IMG/VR virus record: IMGVR_UViG_3300042889_001673
Coordinates: 1 to 59,191 of that record
From: a virus
Length of the DNA stretch: 59,191 nucleotides
Reading direction: 5' to 3' (one strand)
This document shows, in pieces, positions 18,913 through 28,576 of the stretch (positions are counted from its first letter, which is position 1; each line of letters starts with the position of its first letter). The notes beneath the pieces are model-generated. The model was not told where the DNA came from and ran no database searches. It saw nothing but the letters and a program-made list of their open reading frames with translations. A program made the position numbers and the translations under genes.

Positions 18913-21900
18913 ATGTCAATATTTAAAGGAACATTCAATAAAAGTATTAAAGATCAGTTAGAGATACGTCAAAAAGCAATAAACGACCGTACACCTCAGA
19001 ACCTATCATATATGAATTCACGTAACGCGTGGATTAGATTATCATCATCTGTAAATACATTCACTGGAGGTATTACTGATAAAACAACATTAGAAGAATT
19101 AAATGATGATGGAAAATATGATAACAAATTAGCTAAACAATACGTTTTACAAGGTGGAATCTTAAATGATAATAAATTACGAGCAGGATTAGGTGATTTC
19201 TCAAATGCATATAGCAATAAAGCATCAGATGGAACAGCGTATCGCTTAGGTATTCGCCCTATGCCTGGTATTACTAACATAGATGTTAAGTCTAAAGGTG
19301 CATATGGCTCACTACGAGAAGCAACAGTAAACTTTCAATGTTGGGACATTAAACAATTAGAAGAATTAGAATTACTCTATATGCGCCCTGGATATAGTGT
19401 ACTATTAGAATGGGGATGGACTCCATTTTTAGATAATAATAATAAGTATAATACTCGTGTAGAATATACAGATATTATAGATACAGCTCATAATAAAGAA
19501 GAATTATTTAGATTACAATATGCTAAGTCAGCAGATGGTAATTATGTGAATGAAAAGGGTGAAAAACAAACAACAAAAGGATACCAAGGCAACTACGATG
19601 CTATGTATGGTACCATTAAAAACTATGGTTGGACTGCTAGAATGGATGGTGGATATGATTGTCATACCTCAATTATATCTATGGGAGAAATCATGGAATC
19701 CTTAAAAATAAATTATTCTCCTCTAGACAATAAAACTCAAATTTCAACTAAAGGATTAATAACTAAAAATGTAGTCTCAGACCCCCCCTCTGCTATATCT
19801 ACTGCTTTTATGCCTTACCTATCTGAAGCATATAACCAGAATATATTAGCAGGATTATTCTATGAATTATGGGAAATAGGACAACAACTTGGAGGAACTA
19901 CAGGGTTTGCTCAATTCTCAGACAAAACAGGTAACTCATATAGTTTAACAGATACTTCTAAAACTACAGGAAATAAATATGAACTTTTTCGTTTATCTCT
20001 TAATATAAAAGGAGGTGCAAGTGAAGCTGATAATAGAGGAAATATAGGAAAAACAGATGAACAAATATATATTACTTTAGAATCCTTAGTTAATGTACTT
20101 AACAATTATGTTCTATTACAAGACACTGATAAAAAAACCCCAATATCATCACTATCAGTATTAGAATCAGATATTACTAATGTTGGGGTAACACCTGATA
20201 ACGTCACAGGAGAAGGGTATTTACTAGCATTAGCTCACCCATTACAGATATCAGTTGACCCAACAGTATGTCTTATTAAAAACCAACTATGGGCAGATGG
20301 AATTGATATTAAATTATTGACTCCGGGAGCTGTAGATCCTAATATAGGAGATGTAGTGATAAAATACGGTAAACAACTAAATAATGATTATGATGCAGCT
20401 TGGTGGAAAGAATTAGCTAAAAGAATAAATGCTGCTGATACAAATGCAAACTCCGATAGTATACAAAAATTAATAGATTATGTTCAAGAATCAGTAGGAA
20501 CCGGACCCTCTAGTACAGAAGAATTAAAAGAAATACAAAGAAGATTTATAGAAATTAAAGCTAATCCTAGAACAGAACCAGGCAAATATGTAGTAAGTAC
20601 TTTAGCTGCGGGAATTATACCATTTACAATAACATTAGCAGAATATGATAGTTTTTATGATTTATTAGATGAAGGATTAAACTCAGCAGTAGATATAGGA
20701 AGAGCTATAGGAAGTAGAGATAAACAAGGAAAAAAGGTAGTAGGATCTGATTTTGCTATTGAAGCTGCATCAAAAGATCCTAAATTAGTTACTGATAAGC
20801 AATTAGCCGCTAAATCAAAACAACTACAAAATCAAAAAGATAAAGGATCAGCAGGTACTAAAATTCTACAACATCTTAAATTACCATATTTTACAAATAA
20901 TAAATGGCAGGATGAATTAGGTATAATAGGAAATATATATATTAATCTAAATATGTTATATAATCTTATTGTAAGTAAAGATTTAGCAGCTCAAGATCCT
21001 AAAGAAAAAAACGATGTTGCCTTATATGATTTTATAAAAAATATTTTAAAGAAAATTTCTTCTGCAACGGGTGATGTAAATAATTTAGAACTATTTATAG
21101 ATCCTGTAGATGGTATAGCTAGAATAATTGATATAAATTATGCTGATAGAAAAGATAATCCAAATTCAAAGTATGAAAATATAGTTGAAATTCAAGTTCA
21201 AAACTTAAACTCAGTAGTAAGATCATACAAAATAGAATCACAAATATTTCCAGACCAAACTGCGACAATAGCTATTGGTTCACAAGTAAAAGGAGGAGCA
21301 TTAGGACAAGATAATAATACATTAGTAGATTTTAATAGAGGGATAATAGATAGAATTGTACCTAGAAAAGATACTCCTACTTCACCACCAAAATTAGATA
21401 CTCCTCAATCTAATCTTACAACATTATTAGAATCTTTAGGAGTAATATTTACTTTCTTTACAGATCTAGATCCGGAAGCTCATAAAACCGGTTTATTAAA
21501 TGATGGAGATTATGATGTAGATGAAGCAGGTAAATACCAAAACTCATTAAAAGATTTGATAAATTTCTTTAAAGCAATAAGTACATCCCGTACAAAAAAT
21601 AAAGCAATTATACCTACTAAAGTATCATTAGTAATGGATGGTATAGGAGGAATAGTAATAGGAAATCTATTTAGACTTCCTTCAGATGTATTACCTAAAG
21701 GATATAGAGGAAGAGAAAATGAAGGAGGAAATAAAATAGGGTATGCAGTTACTGGTTTAGGACATTCAATACAAAATAACGATTGGATAACTAATATAGA
21801 TGCTCAATTTATGATACTAGATGATCCAAAAAAAGGAATTGATGGTATCCCTATTGATTTTGGTAATATAACAATAGTTACTACTGGTCAAGAAGCTAGT

Positions 21901-22398
21901 TTATCTCCTACCACCCAAGGCATTACCTCTCCAACAGGGGGAACAACAAAGATAATTAATGGAGTAGCAAGAAAAAATGGAGACATAGAGGATTTACTAG
22001 TACCAATGAGATCAGATATATATATCAGACATTGGAGTTCAGTATGTCAAAGTGATAAAAAACGTATAAGACTTCAAGCAGCAGCGATGCAAAATTTAGA
22101 AAAAATGCTAACAGACGCTTATACAGCGGGGATATATATTAAAGTAAATTCATCATACAGAACATATGAGGACCAAGTAAGAATAAAAAATCTGGCTGCT
22201 GGAATACCAGCTGCTGAACCTGGTAATTCAAATCATGGATTTGGATTAGCTGTAGATTTATCAAATTCGGATGGTGGTAGAATTAATCCAATATCTACTC
22301 CAAAAGAATGGAAATGGATTCAAGATAATAAAGCAAAATATGGCTTTGAAAATATCAATACCACCACAGAATCACATCATTATAATTATATAAAATAA
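18913..22398 (+). CDS. Baseplate hub-like protein with C-terminal M15 peptidase
   Basis: This 1161-residue tail-tip protein has two parts. The first ~1000 residues are structural, with GSLREATVNFQCWDI and LLYMRPGYSVLLEWGW near residues 130-175, a pattern found in hub proteins of contractile tails. The last ~90 residues are an M15 (VanY/endolysin type) D-Ala-D-Ala peptidase: VNSSYRTYEDQ, SNHGFGLAVDLS (zinc His and Asp) and ESHHYNYI (catalytic Glu and zinc His). It would cut peptide crosslinks of the cell wall as the tube enters. T4 uses a lysozyme (gp5) in this slot, so here a peptidase appears to replace it. A Thr/Gly-rich linker (SPTTQGITSPTGGTT) separates the parts. Confidence 0.8.
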   Translation: MSIFKGTFNKSIKDQLEIRQKAINDRTPQNLSYMNSRNAWIRLSSSVNTFTGGITDKTTLEELNDDGKYDNKLAKQYVLQGGILNDNKLRAGLGDFSNAYSNKASDGTAYRLGIRPMPGITNIDVKSKGAYGSLREATVNFQCWDIKQLEELELLYMRPGYSVLLEWGWTPFLDNNNKYNTRVEYTDIIDTAHNKEELFRLQYAKSADGNYVNEKGEKQTTKGYQGNYDAMYGTIKNYGWTARMDGGYDCHTSIISMGEIMESLKINYSPLDNKTQISTKGLITKNVVSDPPSAISTAFMPYLSEAYNQNILAGLFYELWEIGQQLGGTTGFAQFSDKTGNSYSLTDTSKTTGNKYELFRLSLNIKGGASEADNRGNIGKTDEQIYITLESLVNVLNNYVLLQDTDKKTPISSLSVLESDITNVGVTPDNVTGEGYLLALAHPLQISVDPTVCLIKNQLWADGIDIKLLTPGAVDPNIGDVVIKYGKQLNNDYDAAWWKELAKRINAADTNANSDSIQKLIDYVQESVGTGPSSTEELKEIQRRFIEIKANPRTEPGKYVVSTLAAGIIPFTITLAEYDSFYDLLDEGLNSAVDIGRAIGSRDKQGKKVVGSDFAIEAASKDPKLVTDKQLAAKSKQLQNQKDKGSAGTKILQHLKLPYFTNNKWQDELGIIGNIYINLNMLYNLIVSKDLAAQDPKEKNDVALYDFIKNILKKISSATGDVNNLELFIDPVDGIARIIDINYADRKDNPNSKYENIVEIQVQNLNSVVRSYKIESQIFPDQTATIAIGSQVKGGALGQDNNTLVDFNRGIIDRIVPRKDTPTSPPKLDTPQSNLTTLLESLGVIFTFFTDLDPEAHKTGLLNDGDYDVDEAGKYQNSLKDLINFFKAISTSRTKNKAIIPTKVSLVMDGIGGIVIGNLFRLPSDVLPKGYRGRENEGGNKIGYAVTGLGHSIQNNDWITNIDAQFMILDDPKKGIDGIPIDFGNITIVTTGQEASLSPTTQGITSPTGGTTKIINGVARKNGDIEDLLVPMRSDIYIRHWSSVCQSDKKRIRLQAAAMQNLEKMLTDAYTAGIYIKVNSSYRTYEDQVRIKNLAAGIPAAEPGNSNHGFGLAVDLSNSDGGRINPISTPKEWKWIQDNKAKYGFENINTTTESHHYNYIK

Positions 22399-22919
22399 TG
22401 TCACTAAGAATACCAGCTAACCAAATTGTAAAAAGTAAATATACTATCGGAAAAGAGTATATGTTTGAAAATACTTATAGAGAGTATCAAGGATATTATT
22501 ATGAAACAAAGGGTAAATTATTTGCAGGTAAAGAATTTAATATTAATGCTCCCGTATTAGTAAAAATAAATTTTCTTAATACCACTCCTTTACGAACAAA
22601 TCCCGCTACATTTGTGTATGGAATAATATCTGGAATAAAATTAAATAGTGCTGTTCCACCTTCTTTTATATTTCAATATAATTCTAATACTAGATATTTT
22701 TCATATCAACTTACTAAAAAATTAATTAAAGAAATAGATAAAGATACTTTTACTAATTTTCAATCTAATCCTTTATATGTTATAGTATCGTTAAGTTATG
22801 CTGGAAAATTTAAAGATAGTGAATTAAAAGAAGCAGAGAAGAAAATTCCAGGTATAACTACTTATGTAAATACTTCTTATACAAATCCTTCTATAGAAGA
22901 AAGTGGTTTGATAGGCTAA
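22398..22919 (+). CDS. Hypothetical tail-associated protein
   Basis: The 173-residue protein overlaps the hub gene stop by one base (TAATG), so it is translationally coupled. It is beta-rich with no catalytic motif (YREYQGYYYETKGKLFAG, FQYNSNTRYFSYQLTKKLIK). The coupling suggests a tail-tip partner of the hub. I do not recognise the family. Confidence 0.6.
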   Translation: MSLRIPANQIVKSKYTIGKEYMFENTYREYQGYYYETKGKLFAGKEFNINAPVLVKINFLNTTPLRTNPATFVYGIISGIKLNSAVPPSFIFQYNSNTRYFSYQLTKKLIKEIDKDTFTNFQSNPLYVIVSLSYAGKFKDSELKEAEKKIPGITTYVNTSYTNPSIEESGLIG

Positions 22920-22960
22920 ATTTCCTTTCATATCTTAAAGCAAACAAAAGGTTATGAAAT

Positions 22961-24256
22961 ATGTTCTACATTATTGAAAGAAAAGACCAACTAGACCAAT
23001 TAGGTCCGTTCAAAGATTGCTTTGTAAAGTTTATTCAAGGGAATGACAACTACCACCCTAAATTAAGTCCATTAAGTTTAATTTATGTTAGAGATACATC
23101 TGAACATAAAGGATACATTCTATGCTTAAACCACAATGAATCCTTTTCATTAGAAACTAAAGACGTATTTGATTGGTTATTGAATAAAACCGAACGCTTA
23201 TTCGTATTGAATAAGAAAGAAGCATTATATTCGTTTCCACACGAACACAAATTATTCGATATTGAATTCCTTAAACTTCCGGACCTAACAGCGTCACACC
23301 GCGTACCAGCAATTACATACTACTACAAAAATCACACTAACTTACCGAATGTTAATTGCTTAATTCCAATTAGTAAACATTACGAAGAAAACGAAAACGT
23401 ATTTAATGTAATACTACCTATAATTCGTAGTTACCGAGCAAATAACGCCGTTTATGCGTTTAATAACGGCCCTTTAACGCGCGTATTTCACGAAATAGAA
23501 TCACAAGGTATACAAGTAGATAAAAAATGCTTCGTGGATTGCTATGGTGAGGAATTAAAATACCCTCAATTTAACCTTAGCAAAAGCAAAATATACAGCC
23601 AATACAATTTACAAACACTAACAGGCAGACCTTCAAACACATACAACAGTATTAACTTCGCAGCATTAAATAAAACAAGCGGCGAACGTTTATGCTATAA
23701 GCCCGCAAATGATACGTTTGTAGAATTCGATATGCAAGGATATCATCCACGCTTAATAGCTGAATTGATTGGATTTGAATTTAATGATAAAAACACATAC
23801 GAGACATTAGGAGAATTATTAGGTGTCAGTACTCAAGAAGCTAAGGAACTAACATTCAAACAATTGTATGGAGGTGTATGGGATGAATATAGAAACAAAC
23901 CATTCTTCAAAGATATCGTAGCGTTAACCGATGGTATATGGGAAGAATACCAATATGGGGGGCGATATTCGACAGAAAATCGAATATTTATATCTGACCG
24001 TGAGATGACGCAATCCAAATTGCTGAATTACATCGTTCAAAGTATGGAAACGTCAACTAACGTTAAGATGTTGATAGGTATATTGGATTATTTAAAAGAT
24101 AAACAAACAAAAATAGTACTGTATACTTATGATGCATTCTTATTCGATTATGCTGAATCAGACGGAAAACAAACGCTAATAGATATAAAACAGTTAATTA
24201 AATACCCAGTGAACATTAAAATGGGTAAATCTTATCACGAACTAAACAAAATATAA
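22961..24256 (+). CDS. Divergent family A DNA polymerase-like protein
   Basis: This 431-residue protein keeps the palm and fingers motifs of Pol I-type enzymes: TGRPSNTYNSINFAAL (T-box like), motif A VEFDMQGYHPRLIAEL with D257, motif B AKELTFKQLYGG with K295, F299 and Y303, a NYIVQSMETS helix, and motif C LYTYDAF with D391. The family normally has HDE in motif C and FG in motif B; here these are YDA and FK. The O-helix Arg expected four residues before K295 is Thr. No 3'-5' or 5'-3' exonuclease domain is recognised in the first 200 residues. The phage also has a replicative family B polymerase at 45015, so this one is probably for repair or gap filling, or has lost activity. Confidence 0.7.
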   Translation: MFYIIERKDQLDQLGPFKDCFVKFIQGNDNYHPKLSPLSLIYVRDTSEHKGYILCLNHNESFSLETKDVFDWLLNKTERLFVLNKKEALYSFPHEHKLFDIEFLKLPDLTASHRVPAITYYYKNHTNLPNVNCLIPISKHYEENENVFNVILPIIRSYRANNAVYAFNNGPLTRVFHEIESQGIQVDKKCFVDCYGEELKYPQFNLSKSKIYSQYNLQTLTGRPSNTYNSINFAALNKTSGERLCYKPANDTFVEFDMQGYHPRLIAELIGFEFNDKNTYETLGELLGVSTQEAKELTFKQLYGGVWDEYRNKPFFKDIVALTDGIWEEYQYGGRYSTENRIFISDREMTQSKLLNYIVQSMETSTNVKMLIGILDYLKDKQTKIVLYTYDAFLFDYAESDGKQTLIDIKQLIKYPVNIKMGKSYHELNKI

Positions 24257-24723
24257 TGGACAGTAAGATATCATTAGTAAACAATCCTAACATATTTATG
24301 GGTAATGAATGGTCACCCAACACAGACTTAATGAACAAATTATTTTGTACTTTTACATTACTGATTGATTTAGAGGAAACAGTAACAACAATTAATCGCA
24401 GATACTCAATATTATTCGGTAAAATATTTATACTTGAATCACCTCAAAGTGATGAATTGATATGCACATACAATATTGATACCAATAATGTATCAGCAGA
24501 ACCAATGCCTAATACTATCTTATTACATCGTAAGAAAGAATCTAATACATTATATACTATCAATGCCCTCAATACATTGATTATGTCATTGAATGAAGGT
24601 AGATTAGATAAAAACTATATGGTGAATTGGCAGGATTATAAGAATAGTATATTACTAACTAATGGCCCTGATTTAAGAAAATTAGATACAGCAATACATA
24701 AGATAATAGATTTCAATAAATAA
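24256..24723 (+). CDS. Hypothetical protein coupled to polymerase-like gene
   Basis: The 155-residue protein overlaps the polymerase-like gene by one base (TAATG) and is therefore probably co-translated with it. No known motif is seen. A helical C-terminus (LNTLIMSLNEGRLDKNYMVNWQDYKN) contrasts with a beta-rich N-terminus. It may be a partner of the polymerase-like protein, inferred from coupling only. Confidence 0.55.
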   Translation: MDSKISLVNNPNIFMGNEWSPNTDLMNKLFCTFTLLIDLEETVTTINRRYSILFGKIFILESPQSDELICTYNIDTNNVSAEPMPNTILLHRKKESNTLYTINALNTLIMSLNEGRLDKNYMVNWQDYKNSILLTNGPDLRKLDTAIHKIIDFNK

Positions 24724-24794
24724 TCTTCGTAAGAAGAGTTTTGAAAATCAAAATAAGAATCATAGATTCAACCTATATTGTGTTCATAGAACAC
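24724..24794 (+). promoter_or_regulatory. Three tandem hairpins in the SSB leader
   Basis: The 93-base gap before the SSB gene holds three perfect hairpins: TCTTC-GTAA-GAAGA (24724-24737), GAATC-ATA-GATTC (24757-24769) and GTGTTC-ATA-GAACAC (24780-24794). The last two present the same apical TC-ATA-GA sequence. T4 gp32 represses its own translation by binding a structured leader, so these are a candidate autoregulatory site. The first hairpin is followed by GTTTTG and could also be a weak terminator. Confidence 0.5.
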
Positions 24795-24816
24795 CTAACA
24801 ATTAAACCCAATTAAC

Positions 24817-25653
24817 ATGGACTTAAGTCTCATCAAGCAGAAGTTGACCGCTTCTCAAAATAAAGGTCAAAAGAAAACATACGAAAAGATCGATTACTCA
24901 AAGATCTTCTGGAAACCAAAACCAGGTAAACATCAAGTTCGTATTCTACCTTCAAAATTCAACAAAGCCGATCCATTCCGCGAAGTGTATTTCCACTATG
25001 GTTTCTCTAAAGGACCTATCTTGGCATTAACTAACTGGGATGAAAAAGATCCAATCGCTGAATTTGCAAAATCACTACGCAAATCATCAGACAAAGAAGA
25101 TTGGCAGTTAGCATCAAAAATCAGTCCTAAATTACGTTATTTCGTTCCTGTAGTAGTACGTGGCGAAGAAGCAGCAGGTGCTCGTTTATGGGAATTTGGT
25201 AAATTGATCTATGACCAACTCTTAGGTATTGCTAATGACGAAGATTATGGTGATTTTACAGACATTACAGACGGTCGTGACTTTACAGTTGAAGCTGTTG
25301 AAGAAGCAGTAATGGGTAGAAAAGGTATTAAATGCACACTCCGCGTTAAACCTAAAACAACTACAATTTCAGATGACGCCGCATTCGTAACTAATGTATT
25401 AGAAAATCAACCCGATATTCTTAGCATTAACAAACGTTACACATTTGATGAATTGAAAGATTTATTAGATAAGTGGTTAAATCCTGAAGATGAAGAAACA
25501 ACTGAGACTCCAATCGCTTCTAAAACAGAAGATGAAGAGGAAGAAGATGATTTCTTAAAGGAAATGAACAAGCCGGTAGAACAAACCTACAAACTTGATA
25601 CCAACGCAGCAAAAACGTCCAACGCTGACAAATTCGACGATTTATTTAACTAG
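24817..25653 (+). CDS. gp32: Single-stranded DNA-binding protein (gp32-like)
   Basis: This 278-residue protein coats single-stranded DNA during replication and recombination and recruits UvsX and the polymerase. It has a basic N-terminal arm (KLTASQNKGQKKTYEK, the LAST-like region), an OB-fold core beginning FWKPKPGKHQVRILP, and a long acidic C-terminal tail (EDEEEEDDFLKEMN) ending DKFDDLFN, as in SSBs that recruit partners through an acidic tip. The zinc-binding Cys/His cluster of T4 gp32 is not visible. The gene is followed by uvsX and preceded by tandem leader hairpins. Confidence 0.9.
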   Translation: MDLSLIKQKLTASQNKGQKKTYEKIDYSKIFWKPKPGKHQVRILPSKFNKADPFREVYFHYGFSKGPILALTNWDEKDPIAEFAKSLRKSSDKEDWQLASKISPKLRYFVPVVVRGEEAAGARLWEFGKLIYDQLLGIANDEDYGDFTDITDGRDFTVEAVEEAVMGRKGIKCTLRVKPKTTTISDDAAFVTNVLENQPDILSINKRYTFDELKDLLDKWLNPEDEETTETPIASKTEDEEEEDDFLKEMNKPVEQTYKLDTNAAKTSNADKFDDLFN

Positions 25654-25665
25654 TAAAATCAAGTT

Positions 25666-26769
25666 ATGGCCAAAGCAAAAACGGGAGAGACACTCTCAAG
25701 TGTAATATCCAAATCAATTAACTCTAAGGATGGCTTTAATTTAGATAATTTTAAAAAATCTAAATTTCTAGACCAATCCGTTAAGTTTAAAAAACAAAGA
25801 TGGGTTCCATTCTCTCCTGCATTACAGGAAGCATTAGGAATCCCAGGAATACCATTAGGTGGAGTAACATTACTTCGTGGCCATTCAAACACAGGAAAAT
25901 CTACAACATTATCTGAAATAGCAGCTAATGCTCAACAGATGGGAGTACTACCTGTATACATTATCACTGAGATGAAACATGATTGGGATTTCCCAAGAAA
26001 GTTAGGATTTCAGATGGAAGAGGTAGTAGATGAAGAAACTGGAGAAGTTACCAACTATAAAGGATTCTTCATGTACGTAGATAGAGGTTCCTTAAATAGC
26101 ATTGAGGATATGGCTGGATTTATAGCTGATCTTCTAAACGAACAAGCACAGGGTAAATTACCATACGATTTATTATTCTTAATTGATAGTATTGGTTCCA
26201 TCCCATGTAAAATGAGTATAGAAGCTAACAACAATAATCCTCAATGGAATGCAGGCGCGTATAGTCAACAATTTGGTAATTTCATTAACCAAAGAATTAC
26301 ACTATCACGTAAAGAAACACAACCTTACACTAATTCTATAGTAGCAGTAAATAAAGTATGGGTATCACCAGCCGAAACTAGGTTCTCGCAACCTAAAATG
26401 AGAAATAAAGGTGGAGATACAATGTTCTATGATGCTTCATTAGTATTAACATTTGGTAATATTACCAACTCAGGTGTAAGCAAAATCAAAGCTACTAAGA
26501 ACGGAAAAGAAGTAGAATTCGCAACCCGAACTAAAGTAAGCTGCGACAAGAATCACGTTACTGGAATCACTACTAAGTCAACTATAGTAATGACACCTCA
26601 TGGATTTATAGAAGATGAACCTAAAGCTATTGACAAATACAAAAAAGAGCATAGCAATGAATGGTCAGCAATTCTAGGAACTACAGGTGAAATTAAAATT
26701 GTAGAAGATAACTCAGAATGGGAAGAAGATAACAAAAACATTCCCGTAATAGGAGTAGAGGAAAACTAG
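25666..26769 (+). CDS. uvsX: UvsX recombinase (RecA-like)
   Basis: This 367-residue RecA-family strand-exchange ATPase drives recombination-dependent replication. Walker A is GHSNTGKST (residues 72-80), Walker B is LLFLIDSIGSI near residue 170, and the DNA-binding loop region includes FINQRITLSRKE. The N-terminal INSKDGFNLDNFKKSKF and the FSPALQEALGIPGIPLGGVTLL segment before Walker A fit the UvsX branch rather than bacterial RecA. It lies 12 bases after the SSB gene, as expected for an ssb-uvsX unit. Confidence 0.92.
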   Translation: MAKAKTGETLSSVISKSINSKDGFNLDNFKKSKFLDQSVKFKKQRWVPFSPALQEALGIPGIPLGGVTLLRGHSNTGKSTTLSEIAANAQQMGVLPVYIITEMKHDWDFPRKLGFQMEEVVDEETGEVTNYKGFFMYVDRGSLNSIEDMAGFIADLLNEQAQGKLPYDLLFLIDSIGSIPCKMSIEANNNNPQWNAGAYSQQFGNFINQRITLSRKETQPYTNSIVAVNKVWVSPAETRFSQPKMRNKGGDTMFYDASLVLTFGNITNSGVSKIKATKNGKEVEFATRTKVSCDKNHVTGITTKSTIVMTPHGFIEDEPKAIDKYKKEHSNEWSAILGTTGEIKIVEDNSEWEEDNKNIPVIGVEEN

Positions 26770-26770
26770 T

Positions 26771-27796
26771 ATGAAAAACAAATATGCCAATATGTTGGCT
26801 AAGGTAAATAATGATCAACGCGGAGTCCAAGACTCCGTTTTGATTCTGGATGGCTTAAATACATTCTTAAGAGCATTTACTATGATCAATCACATTAACC
26901 CTGAAGGCCATCATGTCGGTGGTCTGACGGGTTTCTTAAAATCTTTAGGCTACGCTATCAAAATGATAGACCCCACAAAGGTGATTATAGTATTTGATGG
27001 TGTTGGAGGTTCCAACAGTAGACGAAATTTATTCCCTAATTATAAAGCTAATAGGAATACAAGCCGAATGACTAATTATGCTATCTTCTCTAGTAAAGAA
27101 GACGAGAGAGAAGCAATAAATAATCAAATGGCAAGATTAATAAATTATCTTCAATGTCTACCAGTATCTATGATCTGTGTAGATGGAATTGAAGCGGATG
27201 ACACAATAGGATATCTAGTAGGTAAATTTGAGAAATTTGAATCTACTAAAGAAGTAGTAATAATGTCTGCTGATAAAGATTTCCTTCAATTAGTAAGTGA
27301 TAAAGTAAAAGTATATTCACCTACTAAAAAGAAAATGTATAAACCATCCGATGTATTAGAAGAATATAAAGTCAGCAGCATCAATTTCATCAACTATAAA
27401 GTATTAATGGGAGATGTCTCAGATAATATACCAGGTATAAATGGATTAGGACCTAAAAAACTATTCAAAATGTTTCCTGAATTAGCAACCGACACTCCAT
27501 TAACAGTAGAAGGTATAATAAATAAAGCTACTGAGAAAATAGGTGAACATGACTTATACGCTCGCATAGTAGAAAGAAAACGCCAATTAGAAATTAACAA
27601 TCAATTGATGAATCTAAAGACAGTTCCTATATCGCAAGGTAACGAGGAACAAATTAAAGACAGCTTCAACTCACAGTATAAATTGAATTCACATGCTTTT
27701 ATGAGTATGTATACTGCTGATAAGTTAGGCGAAAGCATACCGAATACACCTACTTGGTTAAATCAAGTATTTGGTTCTCTAGATTCTTCTAAATAA
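26771..27796 (+). CDS. 5'-3' exonuclease / RNase H (FEN-like)
   Basis: This 341-residue structure-specific nuclease would remove RNA primers and flaps from Okazaki fragments, like T4 RNase H. The metal-binding Asp motifs are in order: ILDGLNTFLRAF, VFDGVGGSNSRRNLFPNYK, VDGIEADDTIGYL, MSADKDFLQLV and GDVSDNIPGINGLGPKK with the helix-hairpin-helix. The length fits the phage FEN family. It starts one base after the uvsX stop. Its downstream neighbour is a homing endonuclease. Confidence 0.9.
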   Translation: MKNKYANMLAKVNNDQRGVQDSVLILDGLNTFLRAFTMINHINPEGHHVGGLTGFLKSLGYAIKMIDPTKVIIVFDGVGGSNSRRNLFPNYKANRNTSRMTNYAIFSSKEDEREAINNQMARLINYLQCLPVSMICVDGIEADDTIGYLVGKFEKFESTKEVVIMSADKDFLQLVSDKVKVYSPTKKKMYKPSDVLEEYKVSSINFINYKVLMGDVSDNIPGINGLGPKKLFKMFPELATDTPLTVEGIINKATEKIGEHDLYARIVERKRQLEINNQLMNLKTVPISQGNEEQIKDSFNSQYKLNSHAFMSMYTADKLGESIPNTPTWLNQVFGSLDSSK

Positions 27797-27831
27797 ATTT
27801 AAACGACTAATTTAATTTATCTAGTATGATC

Positions 27832-27841
27832 ATATATTTAT
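27832..27841 (+). promoter_or_regulatory. TATTTAT promoter-like motif
   Basis: ATATATTTAT lies 13 bases before the homing endonuclease start at 27855, in a 58-base gap. Confidence 0.5.
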
Positions 27842-27854
27842 TATAAATAATATT

Positions 27855-28544
27855 ATGGTAATATATCAAACTATAAATCTTATTACTAATATAAAGTATA
27901 TAGGTAAAGATAAAAATGATAATCCCAATTATATTGGATCTGGTACTAATTTAAAAATAGCTATTAAAAAATATGGTAAATATAACTTTAAAAAAGAAAT
28001 AATAGAATATTGTAACAGTATTGATCATCTTATAGAACGAGAAACATATTGGTTAAATTATTATGACGTAGAAAATAATCCTAACTTCTACAATAAAACA
28101 AACAAACCATTCGGCAACTCAGGACTATCAGAGGAAACAAAACAAAAAATCAAAGAATCAGCTAAAAAACGTATATGGAATCCTGAGTGGGGTAAATTAA
28201 GTGGACAAGCTAGAATAGGATTAAAACGAGATACTAAAAATGGAAATGAACATGGTAATTACGGTAAAGTAAAATCACAAGAACATATAACTAATATGTC
28301 TTTATCTAAGCTAGGTAAAACTCATACTCCTGAATGGTGTTTAAAAATTAAAAATAATAGACAAAAATGTATAGAAGTTAAATCTAGACCTATACAGCAA
28401 TTAGATAGAAACAACAATATTATTCAAGAATTTAAATCTATATCTGAAGCAAAAAAAATAACAGGTATCAGTGGTATTTCAGATGTAGTAAGAGGAGCTA
28501 CAAAAACAGCAGGAAATTTTAAATGGAAATATATTAATAAATAG
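27855..28544 (+). CDS. GIY-YIG homing endonuclease with NUMOD/IENR domains
   Basis: This 229-residue selfish DNA endonuclease is inserted between the exonuclease and helicase genes. The N-terminal GIY-YIG-type catalytic module reads VIYQTINLITNIKYIGKD, with the later KYGKYNFKKEIIE and the LIERETYWLNYY Glu segment. A NUMOD3-like helix (SEETKQKIKESAKKR) and a C-terminal DNA-recognition repeat (QLDRNNNIIQEFKSISEAKK) follow. Such genes copy themselves into homologous sites lacking them by double-strand-break repair. It carries its own promoter-like motif. The base composition is more AT-rich than its neighbours. Confidence 0.85.
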   Translation: MVIYQTINLITNIKYIGKDKNDNPNYIGSGTNLKIAIKKYGKYNFKKEIIEYCNSIDHLIERETYWLNYYDVENNPNFYNKTNKPFGNSGLSEETKQKIKESAKKRIWNPEWGKLSGQARIGLKRDTKNGNEHGNYGKVKSQEHITNMSLSKLGKTHTPEWCLKIKNNRQKCIEVKSRPIQQLDRNNNIIQEFKSISEAKKITGISGISDVVRGATKTAGNFKWKYINK

Positions 28545-28555
28545 GTTTTAAAATA

Positions 28556-28563
28556 AAGGAGGT
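28556..28563 (+). promoter_or_regulatory. Strong Shine-Dalgarno sequence before helicase
   Basis: AAGGAGGT is the clearest ribosome-binding site in the window, where most genes have none. The spacing to the first plausible start (TTG at 28577) is 13 bases, longer than usual. Confidence 0.5.
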
Positions 28564-28576
28564 AACTATCGCAACA

